From contig NZ_FOXY01000002.1 in assembly GCF_900115865.1 (NCBI RefSeq), positions 310,001-374,000 on the forward strand: a stretch of DNA of 64,000 bases. Direction: 5' to 3'. This document shows, piece after piece, positions 36,279 to 45,236 of this stretch (positions within the stretch are counted from its first letter, which is position 1; the number at the start of each line of letters is the position of its first letter). The stretch comes from Donghicola eburneus. Lineage in GTDB: Bacteria; Pseudomonadota; Alphaproteobacteria; Rhodobacterales; Rhodobacteraceae. The notes under the pieces were generated by a model that ran no database searches, had not been told where the DNA came from, and worked only from the letters and a program-made list of their open reading frames with translations. The position numbers were made by a program, and so were the translations under genes.

Positions 36279-37241
36279 ATGAAGAATTTGGCAATCGCAC
36301 TTGTCGCTGTGCTTGTGGCCTTGGGTGTCTACACGCTGTACACGGGTCCGGGCGAAGAAGACATCCGCGAAGGCGTTCAGGAAAATGCAGCCGCCGCCGA
36401 AGCCACCATGGATGAAGCCGCCGAGGAAACCGGCGAAGCCGTCTCCGAAGCGGGCGACGCCATCGCAGACGCCGCGAGCAACGCAGCTGACGCTGTATCG
36501 GATGCCGCAAACGACGCCGTCGCAGCAACTGGCGAAGCATTGGATGCAGCGGGCAACGCTATCGAAAACGCGTATGAAGACGCCGCAAACAGCGCTCAGG
36601 AACTGACCGAAGACGCTGCAATCGCAGCTGAGAACGCAGAAGAAGCGATCGAAGAAACTGCAGCAGACGCAGCCCAGATGGCCGATGCCGCCGGCGACGA
36701 GATTGCAGAAGAAACCGGCGAAGCTGTCGCCGCTTTGGACAGCGCTGCTGAAAACGCGGAAGAAGCCACTGAAGAGGCCGCAGAAGATGTGGCCCAAGCC
36801 GCAGACGCAGCCGGTGATGAAATCGCTGAAGAGACTGCCGAAGCGGGCGAGGCGATCGAAAACACTGTCGAGAACGCAGCCGCTGCGACCGCAAATGCGG
36901 TGGACGCCGCCGCTGACGAAGCCGAAGAAGGTGCCAACGAACTGCGCGAGGGTGACCTGATCACCACCACCGAAGCTGGTGAAGCTGCTCAGGAAGCGCT
37001 CGATTTCGACGAAATCGACGCAGCGACCGCACAGGCCAACGCAGGCACAGACGAAGAAGGTCTTGAAGCTCTGCTGTCGGTCGAAGGCTTTGATATGGCA
37101 CGTGTGATGGACATCATCCAAGGTGCTGGTCTGAACGACCTGCAGAAGACAACCCTTGAGGCGGCTCTGGAACAAGCTCAGAATTCGCCCGAGGCACTGG
37201 AAGAAGTGCTGGCCCAACTGCGCGGCGCGCTCGACCTGTAA
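36279..37241 (+). CDS. Ala/Glu-rich amphipathic repeat protein with N-terminal membrane anchor
   Basis: 320 residues. A single hydrophobic helix at about 4-20 anchors or exports it. Residues 25-230 are almost only Ala, Glu, Asp, Asn, Thr and Gly in a periodic helical pattern. There is an internal duplication: DAAGDEIAEETGEAV and, about 38 residues later, DAAGDEIAEETAEAG. The C-terminal 60 residues are a distinct small helical domain (EGFDMARVMDIIQGAGLNDL). It resembles LEA-like or apolipoprotein-like stress proteins in composition only. Strong GAGAGGA site; function unknown. Confidence 0.82.
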   Translation: MKNLAIALVAVLVALGVYTLYTGPGEEDIREGVQENAAAAEATMDEAAEETGEAVSEAGDAIADAASNAADAVSDAANDAVAATGEALDAAGNAIENAYEDAANSAQELTEDAAIAAENAEEAIEETAADAAQMADAAGDEIAEETGEAVAALDSAAENAEEATEEAAEDVAQAADAAGDEIAEETAEAGEAIENTVENAAAATANAVDAAADEAEEGANELREGDLITTTEAGEAAQEALDFDEIDAATAQANAGTDEEGLEALLSVEGFDMARVMDIIQGAGLNDLQKTTLEAALEQAQNSPEALEEVLAQLRGALDL

Positions 37242-37261
37242 GGCAGACCCATATCAATAAC

Positions 37262-37292
37262 AAAGGCGGCTTCTCGCGAGGCCGCCTTTTTC
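37262..37292 (+). terminator. Terminator of the repeat-protein gene
   Basis: A 9-bp AAAGGCGGC/GCCGCCTTT stem with a 10-nt loop, followed by TTC. Confidence 0.85.
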
Positions 37293-37320
37293 TATGAGCA
37301 CTGCGCCCTTGGAACACATC

Positions 37321-37347
37321 GCGCCGTGGGTATTTTCACCAAGAAAG
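37321..37347 (-). repeat. Dispersed gene-end repeat, diverged copy
   Basis: On the minus strand CTTTCTTGGTG, then AAAATACCCACGGCGC. It lies between converging genes, 7 bp from the end of the MoeA-like gene. Compare CTTTCTGCTTTGCG, AAAATACTCACGGC at 62394. Confidence 0.5.
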
Positions 37348-37353
37348 AGCTGA

Positions 37354-38352
37354 TCAGGACGCCGCTTTCGGTAGCCGACGCGCGCGTGGCTGCGGGCGGG
37401 TGGGGATTTCCTTGAGCAAGCCGCCAACCCCCATAGACGCGATATCATCAGAGCTCACGGGGAGCCCGCAAGCAATGCGCGACAGAACCCAGTCCGCCCC
37501 GTTCAACGCAGGCGATCTGGCGCACCCCGGCAACCCGATGACGGGCGTGCCGTTCCGGTCCCCAACAAACAGCAGGTTTCCCGGATCAACAGGCATGCCA
37601 AAGCGGGTCACCGTTCCGCCCGCCGCGCGCAGGGCCGAGGGTGCCACGTCGTTTGGATCCGAGGTCGCAGAGCCCGTGAGCACAAGGATCAGGTCTGCTG
37701 TGCTGGCCGCAATACGCGATGACAGTGGCTCTGTTTTGTGCGGGCAGGTCTGGACTGCGCTCAAGGTCATTCCCAGTGCCTCAAGACGTCCGCGAATGGC
37801 ATCTTCGCCTGCAGACCCGGGTCCGCCGGGCACCTCTGTGATAAACAGATCGGCAGTCCCGAGGGTCACTGGCGCAAAATCGATGGACTGCCGCGCGGCT
37901 TCGCAGGCGGCCTCCAAGTTGGCACCGTTGACCGCGTAGGAAATAATTTTGACCGTCGCGATCATTCCACCCTGCGCCATTTGTTGGAATTCTGGCACGG
38001 TGGCGCAAGAGATCATTGGATCGATCCCATTCAACTGCCGGATCGCCTGAGCGTTCAGGACAGCAACCCCCGGCCCCGGCGCAATCAGGTTGACGCGGCC
38101 GGTGAAGGCATCGGTCCGCAGGACATTCGGGCCTGCCATCGCTTTGGCCAAACGATCAGCCGCAACGTCTTCGGGGATGTCGCCGTGCTCGGGCTTGGCG
38201 ACAATGATTTGCTCCTGTCCTTCGCTGCGCAGGGTTTCGATGTGCTCTTCTGTCAGCACCAAACCTTTGCGCAGGCGCCCCGAGGCCGTACCAACCGAAT
38301 GCGCGAGGATTGCACCAACTGCGAGCTTTAGCGGGACTAGTCCGAATTGCAT
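37354..38352 (-). CDS. Molybdopterin-binding protein (MoeA/MoaB-like domain)
   Basis: 332 residues. The N-terminal half reads LKLAVGAILAHSVGTASGRL and LRKGLVLTEEHIETL, as in MoeA-type domains of Mo-enzyme maturation proteins. The C-terminal half holds the MPT-binding fold with LILVLTGSATSDPNDVAPSA and GTPVIGLPGCARSPALNGAD. In relatives this protein is often joined to a MobA-like nucleotidyltransferase, absent here. The ATG overlaps the xdhC stop by one base (TGATG), so both probably mature a molybdenum hydroxylase. Confidence 0.85.
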   Translation of the reverse strand: MQFGLVPLKLAVGAILAHSVGTASGRLRKGLVLTEEHIETLRSEGQEQIIVAKPEHGDIPEDVAADRLAKAMAGPNVLRTDAFTGRVNLIAPGPGVAVLNAQAIRQLNGIDPMISCATVPEFQQMAQGGMIATVKIISYAVNGANLEAACEAARQSIDFAPVTLGTADLFITEVPGGPGSAGEDAIRGRLEALGMTLSAVQTCPHKTEPLSSRIAASTADLILVLTGSATSDPNDVAPSALRAAGGTVTRFGMPVDPGNLLFVGDRNGTPVIGLPGCARSPALNGADWVLSRIACGLPVSSDDIASMGVGGLLKEIPTRPQPRARRLPKAAS

Positions 38353-39320
38353 CAACCAAGCCTCAGGGACGCGATGACCTGCGCCAGAATAGAAACTGCG
38401 ATTTCCGCAGGACCAGAGGCGCCGATATCCATGCCAACCGGCGCGTCAATCCGAGCGATGTTTGCAGCAGAGACGCCCGCCTCGGTCAATCGCTCAACCC
38501 GCTTGGCGTGAGTCCGCTTGGATCCCAAGGCCCCGATGTAGAACGCCGGACTGTCAAAACCGCGCATGAGCGCCGGATCGTCCAGTTTCGGGTCGTGGGT
38601 CAACAGGACCAAGGCCGTGCGGGCGTGGATGCCAATCAGCTCGATCCCCTCATCCGGCCATTCAGTGACAATACGGGTGTCGGGAAACCGTGCGGCATTC
38701 GCAAAGCTTTCGCGGGGGTCGAGAATGATTGGGTCGAACCCAGCGATCCGCGCCATCGGCACCAGCGCTTGGGCGATATGGACACCGCCCACGATCACCA
38801 TCTGCAAGGGCGGATTGTGGACGGCGACAAAAGTGCGCCCGTCCTCTTCGACGCCAGAGCGGTCCATTCGGAAACGGTCCGCATAGCCATCGGTGCTCAG
38901 GCGCGGCCCGCCCTCTTCGAGATCCGCCACCAAGGCAACCTGCGTGCGCGCAGCACGGCGCTCGACGAGCTCTGCCAACACTTCTTCGGGCAAAGCCGAC
39001 CCAACGGGCTGCACCAAAACGCGAATTGTTCCGCCACAGGCAAGGCCCACCGCGAACGCATCACCATCGCTGATACCATATTCCAACAGACGCGGCTTGC
39101 CGTCCTCTAGGGCTTCCATCGCCTCGACGACCACCGCCCCCTCGACGCAGCCCCCAGAGACCGAGCCTGCCATCTCGCCATCGCCCGAAATCGCCAGCAT
39201 GCTGCCGACGCGGCGGGGCGCACTGCCCCACGTCTCGACCACAGTGGCCAGCGCAGCGCCGCGGCCCGCGCGATGCCACGTCAATGCGCGCTCGGGGATG
39301 TCTTCGAAACGGTCTGTCAT
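38352..39320 (-). CDS. xdhC: XdhC family Mo-hydroxylase maturation factor
   Basis: 322 residues. The N-terminal XdhC domain has LATVVETWGSAPRRVGSMLA and GSVSGGCVEGAVV with the conserved cysteine. The C-terminal Rossmann part has VIVGGVHIAQALVPMARIAG and YIGALGSKRTHAKR. XdhC proteins bind molybdenum cofactor, promote its sulfuration and insert it into xanthine-oxidase-type enzymes. GGAGGACCCC precedes the ATG at 39320. No such enzyme gene is in the window. Confidence 0.92.
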   Translation of the reverse strand: MTDRFEDIPERALTWHRAGRGAALATVVETWGSAPRRVGSMLAISGDGEMAGSVSGGCVEGAVVVEAMEALEDGKPRLLEYGISDGDAFAVGLACGGTIRVLVQPVGSALPEEVLAELVERRAARTQVALVADLEEGGPRLSTDGYADRFRMDRSGVEEDGRTFVAVHNPPLQMVIVGGVHIAQALVPMARIAGFDPIILDPRESFANAARFPDTRIVTEWPDEGIELIGIHARTALVLLTHDPKLDDPALMRGFDSPAFYIGALGSKRTHAKRVERLTEAGVSAANIARIDAPVGMDIGASGPAEIAVSILAQVIASLRLG

Positions 39321-39396
39321 AGGGGTCCTCCTGCGGGGATCGTGGCACCATCCCGCAGCAGAACGCAAGGGCACCAAAGGTGCAGTTATGCAGAGG

Positions 39397-40197
39397 TCAC
39401 GCCCACCTGTCGCCCAAGTCGGCACGGGCGCGGTCGACCCAATGGTCCTGCAGCCACGCACAGGGACGCGAGTATCGGATCAAAGAGCCTTTGTACCCAG
39501 CAATCGCTTCGGGCATTTTGGGGCGTCCATGGAAACACACGACCCGCGCGTTTTCGGGCAGGATCGGATCGCGCAAATAGTTCACGGGCGGCAGACCAAG
39601 GCAGTCGTATTTGTAGCTGACCACCAGATCATCGGGAATGTAGGCGAAATCACCCTTTTCCATCGCCTTGTGCGAAGTATAGCGCTGCTCTGATCCGCGC
39701 GCCTCTTCCACGACCTTGTAGGTGTCGGTGGCCAACTCGTCATAGAGGTAGCCGTGCACCGCGGGATCATAGCGGAAGACACTGCCGTGGCCTGTGGGAC
39801 GGCCCTTGCGCTTTTCGGTCCAGTCATGGCGCATGGCAACCTTGCCCGGCGCCATCTCCCAGATCGGGGTTAGATCGCCTGTGATCACCACATCCAGATC
39901 GAAGCCCAAGATCGGCCCCTGCAGATCAGGGATCAGACCGGACCTGAACAAAGAGGTTTTGCGCATCGCGCCTTGACGGTTCGCCACAGCGAGCGCCGCG
40001 TCCATCTCGGCCTGATACGGCTCGGACGGCAGATCCAGAACTTCGATGTCGGGGTGAAAGCCTTCGGAATGTTCTGTCATACAGAAAAACCGCACGGGCA
40101 CATCCAGGTTCCGGCGCACACCGGAATAGAGCCGGTTCACATATTCGGGGCCGAACAAGGTGCCCCATTTGATGCAGATAATGTTGGCCGGCTGCAT
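39397..40197 (-). CDS. Glycosyltransferase-like protein
   Basis: 266 residues, soluble. The start IICIKWGTLFGPEYVNRLYS and the DxD-like FDLDVVITGDLTPIW suggest a nucleotide-sugar transferase of the GT8-like kind. A conserved end, ARVVCFHGRPKMPE, would be near the active site. The acceptor is unknown, and the neighbours (DUF4112, XdhC) give no clue. GGGGCGATC precedes the ATG. Confidence 0.72.
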   Translation of the reverse strand: MQPANIICIKWGTLFGPEYVNRLYSGVRRNLDVPVRFFCMTEHSEGFHPDIEVLDLPSEPYQAEMDAALAVANRQGAMRKTSLFRSGLIPDLQGPILGFDLDVVITGDLTPIWEMAPGKVAMRHDWTEKRKGRPTGHGSVFRYDPAVHGYLYDELATDTYKVVEEARGSEQRYTSHKAMEKGDFAYIPDDLVVSYKYDCLGLPPVNYLRDPILPENARVVCFHGRPKMPEAIAGYKGSLIRYSRPCAWLQDHWVDRARADLGDRWA

Positions 40198-40259
40198 GAT
40201 CGCCCCGCTGATGGTCCGTGATGATCAGCGGCTTATCGTGGCGGGGCGCATTTGGCAAA

Positions 40260-40613
40260 TCACGCGGGCTGAGACTCGAGATGATCGCGCAACAGGCGGG
40301 CGTTGCGGATGTTTGCTTTGAACCCGACGTCCAGCAGGTCGCCGACCAAGGGAAACAGGCCAATGAACCAGTCCAGAATCATGTTCCAGACCATCTTGGC
40401 CAGCAAACCGATAGGGGCGCCGGACCCATGGGCCAACCCCAGAATATAAAGCGACGGGATCAGCGCCACCGTATCCCCGACCCCAGGAACGAGACCCAGA
40501 ATAGAGTCCCACCCGAACCGGATCGACGTGCCGGGCACGCGAAAGGCGCGGTCCATCAACCGCGCCATACGCTCGGCTCTCTCAAGCCGTCTTATTTGAT
40601 TTTCGTCGATCAT
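40260..40613 (-). CDS. DUF4112 membrane protein
   Basis: 117 residues with a conserved core WDSILGLVPGVGDTVALIPS and FPLVGDLLDVGFKANIRNAR and two or three hydrophobic helices. The family function is not known. Its ATG overlaps the stop of the PMP3-like gene by 4 bp, so both are made together. Confidence 0.9.
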   Translation of the reverse strand: MIDENQIRRLERAERMARLMDRAFRVPGTSIRFGWDSILGLVPGVGDTVALIPSLYILGLAHGSGAPIGLLAKMVWNMILDWFIGLFPLVGDLLDVGFKANIRNARLLRDHLESQPA

Positions 40614-40789
40614 GCGTGGCGATGATCCGGACCGACAGTCGCGATGACGTAGACGGCGTGGACGATGCCGGGGATGTAGCCCAGCAGGGTCAGCAGGATG
40701 TTGATCCAGAAGGATTTACCGATACCCACCTGCAGAAAAACACCCAGCGGGGGCAGGAAGATTGCGACGATAATGCGAATGATATCCAT
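40610..40789 (-). CDS. PMP3/YqaE family small membrane protein
   Basis: 59 residues with two helices: IIVAIFLPPLGVFLQVGIG and INILLTLLGYIPGIVHAVYV, the full PMP3 pattern. These proteolipids are stress-induced and linked to membrane potential. The ATG at 40789 has AAAGGACAAG upstream. A GGAAC-N16-GGTT promoter starts in the gap after the amidohydrolase gene. Confidence 0.93.
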   Translation of the reverse strand: MDIIRIIVAIFLPPLGVFLQVGIGKSFWINILLTLLGYIPGIVHAVYVIATVGPDHRHA

Positions 40790-40832
40790 GACTTCTTGTC
40801 CTTTCGGGGTTGCGTTCGTGTCTTGCAGATAC

Positions 40833-40857
40833 AACCACGCAAGCCCCAAAAGGTTCC
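40833..40857 (-). promoter_or_regulatory. GGAAC-N16-GGTT promoter before PMP3/DUF4112
   Basis: GGAAC at 40857-40853 and GGTT at 40836-40833 on the minus strand. The -10 half is one base off the EcfG-type consensus. It would give a leader of about 35 nt. Confidence 0.4.
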
Positions 40858-40864
40858 GAAAATC

Positions 40865-42025
40865 TTAGGCCCTCAGCGGCAGGCGCGCCTCGACCATGCC
40901 AACGAACCAGCTGCAACCCGCTGGGATAATCTCGTCGTTGAAGTCGTACTCGGGATGGTGCACCGGCGCGCTGTCGCCGTTCCCCACGAGGATATAGGCC
41001 CCCGGCCGCTCCTCTAGCATATAGGCGAAATCTTCGCCCCCCATGATCAGCGGGGCCTCGTCGCACTGGCCCGTCAGCGACCGCGCCACATCCGCCGCAT
41101 AGACGGTGTTTTCGTCCGCGTTCACCATAACCGGATAGCCGTGGTAGATCTTCACCTCTGCCACCGCGCCCAAGGCCGCTGCCGACTGGGTTGCGACCGC
41201 CTTGATGCGCTCTTCAGTCTGATGACGCACATCCTTGTCCAAGGTGCGGAAAGTGCCCTTCATCGTGACCTTTTCGGGGATCACATTGAACGCCTTGGAG
41301 CTGCTCTCGATCGAGGTCACAGAGACCACAACCTGATGCACAGGGTCCACAGAGCGCGAGGCAATCGTCTGCATAGCCGTCACCACATGGGACGCGGTCA
41401 CGATCGGATCGGTCGTCTCGTGGGGTTTCGCCGCATGGCCGCCGCGCCCGTGAATGATGATCTCGAACTGGTCCGTCGCGGCAAAGAAACCGCCCGGACG
41501 GATCGCGAACTTGCCCGCCGGAATGCCCGGCCAGTTGTGCATGCCGTAGACCTCTTCGATGCCAAAGCGGAACATCAGGCCGTCCTCGCACATCTCGCGG
41601 CCACCGCCACCGCCCTCTTCGGCGGGCTGGAAAATGACCACAGCTGTACCTGCGAAATTCCGCGTCTCGGCCAGATATTTCGCAGCCCCCAGCAGCATTG
41701 AGGTATGCCCGTCATGCCCGCAGGCGTGCATCTTGCCAGCGTTCTGGCTGGCATAGGGTTTGCCCGTCGCTTCTGTGATCGGCAGAGCATCCATGTCAGC
41801 GCGTAGGCCAATCGTCCGCCCCTCTTCGCGGCCCTTAATAATGCCCACAACGCCAGTACGGCCAATCCCCGTCACGACCTTGTCGCAGCCAAATTCCCGC
41901 AGCTTGTCGGCCACGGTGTCGGCGGTCCGGTGCACGTCGAACAGCAGCTCTGGATTGGCGTGGAAATCCCGCCGCCACGCGGTGATCTCTGGCAACATTT
42001 CGGCAAACCGATTCTTCAGCGGCAT
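40865..42025 (-). CDS. M20 family amidohydrolase (hippurate hydrolase-like)
   Basis: A 386-residue zinc hydrolase of the amidohydrolase branch of M20. Marks are LRADMDALPITEATG, the metal-binding MHACGHDGHTSML, VIFQPAEEGGGGG with the catalytic glutamates, and GGEDFAYMLEERPGA near the end. It probably cleaves N-acyl or aryl amino acids. The ATG at 42025 has GGAGAGCG upstream. It is divergent from the YeeE gene. Confidence 0.93.
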   Translation of the reverse strand: MPLKNRFAEMLPEITAWRRDFHANPELLFDVHRTADTVADKLREFGCDKVVTGIGRTGVVGIIKGREEGRTIGLRADMDALPITEATGKPYASQNAGKMHACGHDGHTSMLLGAAKYLAETRNFAGTAVVIFQPAEEGGGGGREMCEDGLMFRFGIEEVYGMHNWPGIPAGKFAIRPGGFFAATDQFEIIIHGRGGHAAKPHETTDPIVTASHVVTAMQTIASRSVDPVHQVVVSVTSIESSSKAFNVIPEKVTMKGTFRTLDKDVRHQTEERIKAVATQSAAALGAVAEVKIYHGYPVMVNADENTVYAADVARSLTGQCDEAPLIMGGEDFAYMLEERPGAYILVGNGDSAPVHHPEYDFNDEIIPAGCSWFVGMVEARLPLRA

Positions 42026-42298
42026 TACGCTCTCCGATTTAGTCTGGGGCAAAGCTACGCCCGCAGAGCGCGACTTCCAGTGTTCAGGGCAGAAAAGGAC
42101 AGTCCCACTGCCCCGCCCCTGCTTCTGCCGACCACCATCACCCGAGCCGAAGGCCATCACAACGCTTGTCCTGCGCAACATGGCGCAATCGGAACAGTTT
42201 CCCACACGGACTCCTAGACCCCATAGTGTAAAGTCTTGCCAGACTGTTAATACCCAAGCATTTGAGAACAGAATTCCGAATTTCCGAAAGGGTGCGCG

Positions 42299-43384
42299 AT
42301 GTTTGAACAACTGGGACTGGGGGACATCACCCCGCGCGAAGCCAGCGTCTGGCTGGCACTTGCAGTAGGCCTGCTCTTTGGCCTCTTGGCAGAGCCGACC
42401 CGTTTCTGCTTCCGCCGCGCCGTCGCTGGCCCCCGTACAGAGCGCCGCTCGGCAGGTGGTCTGTGGCTCTGGGCTCTGGGTTTTGCGATCCTTGGCACCC
42501 AAGGCGCCGTCATGGCAGGCCTGATCGATTTCGGCGGCCACCGCTACACGAATACCGCCCTGCCCATTCTGGCGCTCGTCTTTGGCGGTTTGGCCTTTGG
42601 CATCGGCATGGTCCTGACCCGCGGCTGCATTACCCGCCTGACGATCCTGAGCGCCACCGGCAACCTGCGTGCACTGGTCGTTATGGTCGTGTTTGCCATC
42701 GTCGCCCACGCCACACTCAAAGGCGTCTTGGCCCCCCTGCGTTTGGCGCTCGGCAGCGTCACAGTCGAGCCTGGCATCAGCACCCTATCCGACCTGCCCG
42801 GAGGCGCTCTGGTCTGGAGCCTGCTGATCGCTGTCCCCGCGCTGGCCTACGGGATCACGGCTCGCATCAAGCCCATAACCCTGATCGCTGGCGCAATCAT
42901 CGGCCTGCTGATCCCCGCGGCTTGGGTTGGCACCGGCTACGTGCTGCTGGACGAGTTTGACCCGATTGCGCTCGAAAGCCTCGCCTTCACTGCGCCCATG
43001 GCCGACAGCCTGTTCTACGTGATCGCCAGCACGGCTGTCTCGCCAAGCTTTGGCGGCGGCGTGGTCGCGGGTGTTCTGGTCGGCGCGCTCGTCGCCAGCC
43101 TGATCGGTCGCCGCTTTGCATGGCAAAGCTTTGACAGCCCCACACAGATGGGCCGTTACCTGACCGGTGGCGCACTAATGGGCGCTGGCGGTGTTCTGGC
43201 GGGCGGCTGCACCATCGGCGCAGGTCTGTCGGGCGTGCCCACCTTGGGACTGGCCGCGATTATCGCGATCCTGTCCATCGCAGCAGGCGGCGCGATTGCT
43301 GCCCGCTTCGTGGACCGGACTAGTGCACTTGGTTCCGGATACGCCGGATCATCAGATACACAATCACTACAACCGGCAGAGTGA
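42299..43384 (+). CDS. YeeE/YedE family sulfur transporter
   Basis: 361 residues, about nine to ten helices. The conserved cysteine motifs are EPTRFCFRRA, MVLTRGCITRL and GGVLAGGCTIGAGLSG, which pass thiosulfate or sulfur groups in TsuA-type transporters. Substrate is inferred from the family. It could feed the sulfur assimilation genes, but these are 7 kb away. Its last 65 bp overlap the end of the converging DUF3422 gene. Confidence 0.9.
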   Translation: MFEQLGLGDITPREASVWLALAVGLLFGLLAEPTRFCFRRAVAGPRTERRSAGGLWLWALGFAILGTQGAVMAGLIDFGGHRYTNTALPILALVFGGLAFGIGMVLTRGCITRLTILSATGNLRALVVMVVFAIVAHATLKGVLAPLRLALGSVTVEPGISTLSDLPGGALVWSLLIAVPALAYGITARIKPITLIAGAIIGLLIPAAWVGTGYVLLDEFDPIALESLAFTAPMADSLFYVIASTAVSPSFGGGVVAGVLVGALVASLIGRRFAWQSFDSPTQMGRYLTGGALMGAGGVLAGGCTIGAGLSGVPTLGLAAIIAILSIAAGGAIAARFVDRTSALGSGYAGSSDTQSLQPAE

Positions 43385-44603
43385 CCAAAGCCGTCAGCTC
43401 GGTCTTTTCCAGATGGACCAGCTTGCCCACGGGGGCGAGCAGATAAGTCGCCAAGCTGACCGCATAATAGCTGATCGCCACGACCGACAGGCCCTCGACA
43501 GTCTCTTGCAGACGCAGTTGCAGGTCGGCGCGGCGATCCATGCTTTCGAGCAGCGCTTGGTTCTGGGCCGAACGGTCCACATCCACACGGGTCTGCAGCA
43601 GTTGCGCAGCGCGGATCGCGCGATCCGACATGGTGGCCAAGCGCCGTTCCGTCGACTTCACCGTCCGCATTGCCGGGTCGTACCGCCGCATCATGAATTC
43701 GGCAAAGGTCTGACGGCCCCACACCCGCGCCTCGCGCAGCACCTCGATCCTTTGGTTAACAATCGCCTCATAGGCCCCTGTTGCCCCGAACCGGAACGCG
43801 GCCTGCGTTTGCAGGCTCTCTAGCTCGGCAGAGATCGTCAGTAGCGAATGCAGGGTCTCTTCGGGTTTGTCATGGGTCGCGCTGCTCATGTCCGACATCA
43901 AACGGGTCAGACGCGCGTCCACCTCTCCCAGCTGATCAGACATCGCGCGCACCCGCGCCAGCCCCAGCATCGACATACTCTTATAGGTTTCGATCTCGCA
44001 CAGGCGCTGCAAGATGCGCCCGATCCGGCGCTCCCCCGTGTGCTCGGCGGGGAAGATCACGAACCGCATATGCCCCGCAGGATCGATTCGGAAATCGCCC
44101 GCGATGGTCGCTGCGTTGTCCAAAACGGTACTGATCGCCATACTTTCTGCCACGAACCAGTCGTCGCACTTGCGCTGCATCTCCTCGGGCGATCCCTCGG
44201 GTTCGATTCGCACCATCGCAGAGGTCACGCGCACACCCGGCGCATCGTTCAGCCAGCCTTCGGGAAACACCTCGAAATCGGCGGGGTCAAAGGGACGCTC
44301 CCCCAGCCCTTCGAGAAAGACCGTAAAGGTCATGAACTCGGTGTGCTGTTCCCATTTCAGGATGTGTTTGCCAATCTGCCCCGACCAATGGGTCGCACCC
44401 GGTTGCGGATGGGGGGCCCCATAGCGGTCAAGCAGCGCCAGCAGATGATCCCGATCCTGCGACTTGTCGCGACTGGCCGCATCCTTTTGCTTTTTGACCG
44501 CCAAGAAAACCGCACGGCACGGCGCCGCCAACATTGGAAACGGGCGGGCATGCAATTCGTTCGCTAAGGCGTAACGCAGCGGGTGATCGGAAATGGTAGT
44601 CAT
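43320..44603 (-). CDS. DUF3422 family protein
   Basis: 427 residues. Start DHPLRYALANELHARPFPML is the family signature. A soluble N-terminal half, a coiled-coil middle and two C-terminal helices (about 372-390 and 401-420, VTLPVVVIVYLMIRRI) follow. It is probably anchored in the inner membrane. Function unknown. AAAAGGTTCGCTG precedes the ATG at 44603. Confidence 0.9.
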   Translation of the reverse strand: MTTISDHPLRYALANELHARPFPMLAAPCRAVFLAVKKQKDAASRDKSQDRDHLLALLDRYGAPHPQPGATHWSGQIGKHILKWEQHTEFMTFTVFLEGLGERPFDPADFEVFPEGWLNDAPGVRVTSAMVRIEPEGSPEEMQRKCDDWFVAESMAISTVLDNAATIAGDFRIDPAGHMRFVIFPAEHTGERRIGRILQRLCEIETYKSMSMLGLARVRAMSDQLGEVDARLTRLMSDMSSATHDKPEETLHSLLTISAELESLQTQAAFRFGATGAYEAIVNQRIEVLREARVWGRQTFAEFMMRRYDPAMRTVKSTERRLATMSDRAIRAAQLLQTRVDVDRSAQNQALLESMDRRADLQLRLQETVEGLSVVAISYYAVSLATYLLAPVGKLVHLEKTELTALVTLPVVVIVYLMIRRIRNQVH

Positions 44604-44739
44604 CAGCGAACCTTTTATCTTTCTATGCAAGCTACCGATTTCCGGCCGCCTTACAAGAAAATAGTTCGCATTTTCAGTGGGTTATATGTGCGCGACTGTA
44701 TACCGAAGCGTAAATGACAGCCCGCACACCCCTAAGTGT

Positions 44740-44994
44740 TTATTTATGCGCGAAAAACGGGTCGCGTCCGCCAGGGTGCGACCGATTGCTGCGCACACGG
44801 ACTTCGGCCAGAACGGCGTTCGGCGCGATCCGCGCCAGTGTCTGGATGTCGGGCGCGCGGGGCATAATCAGCTCGCGGGTTTCACCGCCATTCTCCGCCA
44901 ACACAATCACGTATTCCTGCTGCAGGTCAGGCACAACAGGCGCAGCAGCGCGGCGCTCTTCGATGCGGTTCAACAGTGCATAAGATACGGACAT
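44740..44994 (-). CDS. Small hypothetical protein
   Basis: 84 residues, soluble, starting MSVSYALLNRIEERRAAAPV. I do not recognise a family. AGGAACTCGAT before the ATG is a good ribosome-binding site. Upstream lie a possible 26-residue frame and, 243 bp away, a perfect FNR-type box, so low-oxygen expression is possible. Confidence 0.55.
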   Translation of the reverse strand: MSVSYALLNRIEERRAAAPVVPDLQQEYVIVLAENGGETRELIMPRAPDIQTLARIAPNAVLAEVRVRSNRSHPGGRDPFFAHK

Positions 44995-45016
44995 ATCGAG
45001 TTCCTACTTCCAATCC

Positions 45017-45097
45017 TCAGTGGCCCAAAAACGGGGGCGGAACTCGCAATTGCACGGTCTGCGGCGACCCTTTAACGATGTCATCTTCGTCGGACAT
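45017..45097 (-). CDS. Possible 26-residue small protein
   Basis: An open frame MSDEDDIVKGSPQTVQLRVP plus six residues, ending 22 bp before the 84-residue gene. The acidic start looks protein-like, but no clear ribosome-binding site is present; a small GGTAG/CTACC hairpin lies just upstream. Confidence 0.25.
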   Translation of the reverse strand: MSDEDDIVKGSPQTVQLRVPPPFLGH

Positions 45098-45236
45098 GCA
45101 CGGTAGTTTGTCCTACCATTCTTCATAACGCCTGTCCGGCTGCCTGTTTTAGACTATTGGATGTATCCACTTCTGCAATTACACAACCTTGCAATCCTTG
45201 CTTTGCGCGTGTCTCAGACTGAGACTTTTCCCTTTT

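Noticed and set aside
36096-37217. Long Cys/Phe/Gly-rich minus-strand frame across the repeat protein gene
   Set aside because: It is the complement of Ala/Glu/Asp codon repeats; the plus-strand frame has a promoter, ribosome-binding site and terminator.
42233-42244. GTCT-TGCC-AGAC inverted repeat before the YeeE gene
   Set aside because: Arms of only 4 bp are expected often by chance.
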